Below, one piece after another: positions 62,498 through 64,000 of a DNA stretch of 64,000 bases. Numbering within the stretch: the stretch's first letter is position 1; each line of letters begins with the position of its first letter. The DNA is taken from assembly GCA_963710665.1 (NCBI GenBank), contig CAVQBC010000006.1, forward strand, positions 310,001-374,000. Direction: 5' to 3'. The DNA is from CAVQBC01 sp963710665 (lineage in GTDB: Bacteria > Actinomycetota > Thermoleophilia > Solirubrobacterales > Solirubrobacteraceae). The position numbers were made by a program, and so were the translations under genes. The notes beneath the pieces were generated by a model. It searched no databases. It was not told the DNA's origin and saw only the letters and a list, made by a program, of their open reading frames with translations.

Positions 62498-64000
62498 TCA
62501 GCGGCGGCGCTCGAACGCGCGGCGCGTGACCGCGCGCAGGAGCCGGCGCCGGGTGGTCCCGCCGACGCTGATCGAGACGCGGTAGCGGCCGGTGCGGCGC
62601 AGGCGCACGCGGCCGCGGTAGGCGCCCCCGCGCAGGCGCAGGCGGCGCCGCTCGACGGTCGCCCAGCGGCCCCGGTAGCGCCGCTCGACGATCAGCGTCA
62701 CATACGTGGCCTCGACCGGCTGGACCGTGCCGCGGACGGTGACCCGCCGGCCGATGCGCATGCGGCCGGCCGACATCGCGATCGCGACCCTGGGCAGGAC
62801 CTTGACGCGCGTCGAGGCCGACTCGAGCCGCGGCCGTCCCGAGCCGCCGCCGTACACGGCGCGGACGAGGCCGCTCTGCGGGAGAGCCACCTGGCCCGTC
62901 CAGCGCCCGTCGGCGCCGCAGGTGGCGGTGCCGATCTGCTGCCACGCCGCGCCCCCGGCCTGGAACTCGATGGCGAGCGCGGCGCCGCTCGGGGAGGACC
63001 CGTCGCCGAAGCGGACGTCGCCCGAGAGCGTCACCGGGCGCAGCGCGCGCACGCGCCGGGTGCTCGGCTTGGCGGTCACGCGGGAGATGGGCGAGGCGTT
63101 GCCGGCGGCGCGCTCGCGCAGCGCGGGAAGCTGCGCGTAGAGCGCCTCGCCCGGGCACGTGGTCTCGTTGCCGTCGCGGTGCCCCGACACGCGCGCGAAC
63201 ACGACCGGGGTCCCCGCGGGGTAGCGGTTGGTGGACCCGCCCGCGGAGGTGACGGTGACCTCGCCCTGGACGGGTACGCCGTGCAGCGAGAGCTTCCAGC
63301 CGATCAGGCGCGCGAGCGCGGCCATGCCCGGCTCGGTCTGCGCGACCTCGGAGAACGTCCCGAGGCACGCGATCCCCGTCGAGACGGAGTTCCAGCCCTG
63401 CGCCTGGGCGCCGACGACGGCCTGGTCGACGCCGCCCGCGCGACCCTCGAACACCTGGCCGTACTTGTCGACGAGGAAGTTGTAGCCGACGTCGTTCCAG
63501 CCGTTGGAGTCGCGGTGGTAGCGCGCGATGCCGAGCACGATCGCGGCGGAGTCCGCCGGTCCGTAGTCGTTGGCCGTGACCGTGTGGTGGACGAAGGCGA
63601 GCTGTACCTCGCCGTAGCCGGCGGCCGCGCGCGGGGGCACGGTGTCGCCGCCCCATTCGGTGCGCGTGATGATCACGGGCGGCCCGGCCTGGGCGGCGCG
63701 CGCGCCGCCGGTCGCGCGCCGGCGGCGGCGACCCCGCAGGCGGGCGCCCGCGCGCCGGGCGACGGCCGCCGTCGGGCGCGTGCGGACGAAGCGGGCGCGC
63801 AGGCCGCGCGCGCTGCCGCGCAACCGCAGCTGGAAGAGGTCGGCGGGGCCCGTCCACGCCGGATCGGTGCCGGCGGGCGTGCCGTCGTCGTCGTCGGGCC
63901 GGTGGTCGCCGCGCGGGTGCAGCGGCACCCAGGCGCTCCAGTCGCCTCCGCGCCGGCGGGCGCGCACCTCGGCCTCGACGGCCGCGCCGCGGGCCCAGCG
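62498..64000 (-). CDS. PGRP/N-acetylmuramoyl-L-alanine amidase with C-terminal beta-domains, N-terminus off the right edge
   Basis: The PGRP amidase core is IITRTEWGGDTVPPRAAAGY, VQLAFVHHTVTANDYGPADS, RYHRDSNGWNDVGYNFLVDK, YGQVFEGRAGGVDQAVVGAQ, and FARVSGHRDGNETTCPGEAL. The zinc ligands (His in HHT, His in GHRD, and a Cys nearby) are visible. Two or three beta-domains and a very basic tail follow, perhaps for wall binding. The frame stays open to the window edge, so the real start and any signal peptide lie outside. Likely a cell-wall hydrolase. Confidence 0.85.
   Translation of the reverse strand, partial: RWARGAAVEAEVRARRRGGDWSAWVPLHPRGDHRPDDDDGTPAGTDPAWTGPADLFQLRLRGSARGLRARFVRTRPTAAVARRAGARLRGRRRRRATGGARAAQAGPPVIITRTEWGGDTVPPRAAAGYGEVQLAFVHHTVTANDYGPADSAAIVLGIARYHRDSNGWNDVGYNFLVDKYGQVFEGRAGGVDQAVVGAQAQGWNSVSTGIACLGTFSEVAQTEPGMAALARLIGWKLSLHGVPVQGEVTVTSAGGSTNRYPAGTPVVFARVSGHRDGNETTCPGEALYAQLPALRERAAGNASPISRVTAKPSTRRVRALRPVTLSGDVRFGDGSSPSGAALAIEFQAGGAAWQQIGTATCGADGRWTGQVALPQSGLVRAVYGGGSGRPRLESASTRVKVLPRVAIAMSAGRMRIGRRVTVRGTVQPVEATYVTLIVERRYRGRWATVERRRLRLRGGAYRGRVRLRRTGRYRVSISVGGTTRRRLLRAVTRRAFERRR

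Overview
The window is very GC-rich DNA from an actinobacterium. Wax-ester synthase/DGAT, SHOCT and DUF6325/DUF1269 proteins, PGRP amidase, DUF3052 and promoters that place a TANNNT -10 box 6-10 nt before the start codon suggest the Thermoleophilia/Solirubrobacterales area. That placement is an inference from gene content, not a phylogeny.

Region 1 (1-8 kb) holds a partial WS/DGAT gene, a conserved hypothetical, a YggT protein, a small graveyard of mobile DNA (a 256-bp element with perfect 20-bp inverted ends and an internally deleted tyrosine recombinase), a 14-TM-type MFS pump, and a group of small stress-type proteins (two SHOCT proteins, DUF6325, DUF1269) beside a truncated phospholipase D gene. 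Region 2 (8-21 kb) holds DNA polymerase IV, then one long leftward operon: an SsuABC/NMT1-type ABC importer followed by two duplicated pairs of amidohydrolases that flank a Rieske ferredoxin, probably uptake and breakdown of a small organic acid or aromatic compound. It continues with a thioredoxin-TPR protein, an alpha/beta hydrolase, an EAL-DICT protein and a CBS protein.

Region 3 (about 20-58 kb) is the unusual part. It is a stress or dormancy island with at least six universal stress protein (Usp) genes, three CBS proteins, three flavodoxins, two P-type cation ATPases (one P2A/Ca-like, one P2C/Na,K-like), a VIT/CCC1 transporter, a formate/nitrite-type transporter, two FAD/NAD oxidoreductases, an AAA-phosphotransferase protein like Rv2004c, a GNAT-fused ADP-forming acyl-CoA synthetase, GAPDH, a lone CheB esterase, a GerW protein, a GAF-GAF histidine kinase, two near-identical NarL/DevR-type response regulators and a degenerate receiver protein. 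The content resembles the mycobacterial DosR (dormancy) regulon. By eye I find a recurring imperfect dyad, best copies TCCGTAGTCnGCCGC, upstream of about 18 genes of this island. Its centre usually lies 60-73 bp before the start codon, and the TCCG end usually faces the gene. I propose that this is the operator of the DevR-like regulators. It does not match the mycobacterial DosR box.

Region 4 (58-64 kb) holds an F420-type nitroreductase, a HemG-like flavodoxin, DUF3052, an M48 peptidase, a CPA1 antiporter with a TrkA-C domain, and a PGRP amidase that runs off the right edge.

Caution: about 15 genes, mostly in 22-61 kb, carry single-base frameshifts. Several are repaired by removing one base from a G or C run. 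Assembly or sequencing indels are the likeliest cause, so these genes may be intact in the organism.
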